This document shows, piece by piece, positions 23,386 through 24,233 of a DNA stretch of 24,233 nt. This DNA is from Proteobacteria bacterium UBA964 (GTDB lineage Bacteria; Pseudomonadota; Gammaproteobacteria; Steroidobacterales; Steroidobacteraceae). The notes under the pieces were generated by a model, which had not been told where the DNA came from, ran no database searches, and saw only the letters and a program-made list of their open reading frames with translations. Positions within the stretch are counted from its first letter, which is position 1, and each line of letters starts with the position of its first letter. Made by a program: the position numbers and the translations under genes. The DNA is taken from the NCBI GenBank assembly GCA_002292945.1, contig DBCG01000062.1:1-24233 (forward strand), read 5' to 3'.

Positions 23386-24233
23386 ATGCACACACCCTTG
23401 AGATCCTGTCGCCGCGTTGCGGTCTGTCTGATGGCGGCCTGGCTTCCGGCTGCCGTGTCCGCGGGAGCAGCGACGGACCGATTGCCGGTCGCCGCCCTGA
23501 CGTCTGCCGCGACGCCCTCTTCCCCCGTGGACAACGCGGCGTTCGTCCCGGGGACGGACGCTCTGCCCGCTTCGCCGATCGTCGGGACGCTGCACATCGC
23601 GCAGTCCGCGATGCAGGCGACGCCTGCACTCAAGGGACCGCTGATCGGCGGGCGCGATGCTCGGCTCTTCCCGGCGCTCTCACTCACGCTCTTCAGCGAT
23701 GGCGAGACGCTCCTACCCCTGCAGCGCGGCAGCATGATGTCCGAGCTGCCCGGCAAGGGCGCTCGCAGCTACTGGACCGTGATCCCGCAGCCCGGGCGGG
23801 TGTGGCGCGAACCGGGCGATGGCGAGTGGTCACGCGCGGCGCTCCCGCTGATGTTGGTGAACGACACCGAGAACCACGCCCACCAAGGCGTCGCGACCTT
23901 CCTTTATCGAGGCGGTGAAGTCACCGCGCTTCGCCTGCAGTTCACGCAGCAGACCGCGCCCTACCTGCTACACCAGCATGTCGTCTTCTGGGGACGCGCC
24001 GCGACGACCTTCACGCCGGGCGGACCGCCCGACCTCGAGACGCAGCGTGCCGCCGCACGACGCGAACTCGCGGACCGCTTGCCCACGCGACCTTGGTCGG
24101 ATCTCGAGAAGCAGTTCCCGCCGGGCACGCTCGCGGCCTTCGGTGGACCGCTGCGGCCCCAATGGCAGGTGATCAACGCGGTCGTCTACCGCGGCACGCT
24201 CTACCACCAGGCATCGAGCACGCCACAGGGTCC
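23386..24233 (+). CDS. Secreted protein, 5' part only; possibly serine-hydrolase family
   Basis: A frame opens at ATG 23386 and runs without a stop to the window edge (about 282 codons). The N terminus is a clear signal peptide: two arginines at 9-10, hydrophobic VAVCLMAAWLPAAVSA (11-26), likely cleavage after AVSA or AGA. After a Pro/Ala-rich stretch (about 30-65), the protein has SYWTVIPQPGRVWREPGDGEWSRA and LVNDTENHAHQGVATFLY, then QQTAPYLL. I have a faint memory of such segments in the N-terminal domain of secreted beta-lactamase-like serine hydrolases; no catalytic motif is visible in the part present. No Shine-Dalgarno is obvious. It starts 82 bases after caiD on the same strand and has no evident tie to amine catabolism. 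The 82-base gap shows no recognisable element. Confidence 0.7.
   Translation, partial: MHTPLRSCRRVAVCLMAAWLPAAVSAGAATDRLPVAALTSAATPSSPVDNAAFVPGTDALPASPIVGTLHIAQSAMQATPALKGPLIGGRDARLFPALSLTLFSDGETLLPLQRGSMMSELPGKGARSYWTVIPQPGRVWREPGDGEWSRAALPLMLVNDTENHAHQGVATFLYRGGEVTALRLQFTQQTAPYLLHQHVVFWGRAATTFTPGGPPDLETQRAAARRELADRLPTRPWSDLEKQFPPGTLAAFGGPLRPQWQVINAVVYRGTLYHQASSTPQG

Noticed and set aside
1..24233. Insertion sequences, CRISPR arrays, tRNA or rRNA genes
   Set aside because: No transposase-like coding, no spaced direct repeats and no RNA gene landmarks were seen on either strand.

Overview
The window is a GC-rich, densely packed bacterial stretch dedicated to catabolism of methylated quaternary amines (choline, carnitine, gamma-butyrobetaine) and to handling the one-carbon units their demethylation releases. 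The gene set (sarcosine oxidase, BetIBA, ChoXWV-type transporter, FdsGBACD formate dehydrogenase, carnitine operon) is typical of Proteobacteria. I favour a gammaproteobacterium, but the sequence alone does not settle the lineage.

Layout, left to right. (1) 1-872, plus strand: the 3' end of soxA and complete soxG, the tail of a heterotetrameric sarcosine oxidase operon. (2) 879-4660, minus strand: choline oxidation, with choline dehydrogenase betA downstream of a single 702-residue protein that fuses the BetI repressor to betaine aldehyde dehydrogenase BetB. (3) 4661-4849: an AT-rich divergent control region with a perfect TTGAACG-2-CGTTCAA inverted repeat, the expected BetI-type operator. 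(4) 4750-7769, plus strand: a choline ABC transporter whose binding protein and permease are one polypeptide (ChoXW), then the ATPase ChoV. (5) 7747-15194, minus strand: fhs-fdsG-fdsB-fdsA-fdhD-fdsD, i.e. formate-tetrahydrofolate ligase plus an NAD-linked molybdenum formate dehydrogenase. (6) 15304-19218, minus strand: BKACE cleavage enzyme, carnitine dehydrogenase/thioesterase fusion and a CaiT-like BCCT carrier. (7) 19297-23303, plus strand, divergent from (6): acyl-CoA dehydrogenase, NDP-forming acyl-CoA synthetase and CaiD-like hydratase. (8) 23386 to the end: the start of an unrelated-looking secreted protein.

How it fits together: gamma-butyrobetaine is activated to its CoA ester, desaturated, hydrated to carnitinyl-CoA and hydrolysed to carnitine. 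Carnitine is oxidised to 3-dehydrocarnitine, cleaved by BKACE to betainyl-CoA plus acetoacetate, and hydrolysed to glycine betaine. Choline enters through ChoXWV and is oxidised by BetA and BetB to the same glycine betaine. Glycine betaine is then demethylated through dimethylglycine and sarcosine (the enzymes before sarcosine oxidase are not in this window). The released C1 units pass through the folate pool and formate, which Fhs and Fds interconvert with 10-formyl-THF and oxidise to CO2 with NADH gain.

The most unusual features are the BetI-BetB fusion (a repressor joined to the enzyme of the pathway it should control, reminiscent of PutA) and the N-terminal binding-protein/permease fusion of the choline transporter. 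A 15-bp perfect tandem duplication sits on the betB/betA junction.
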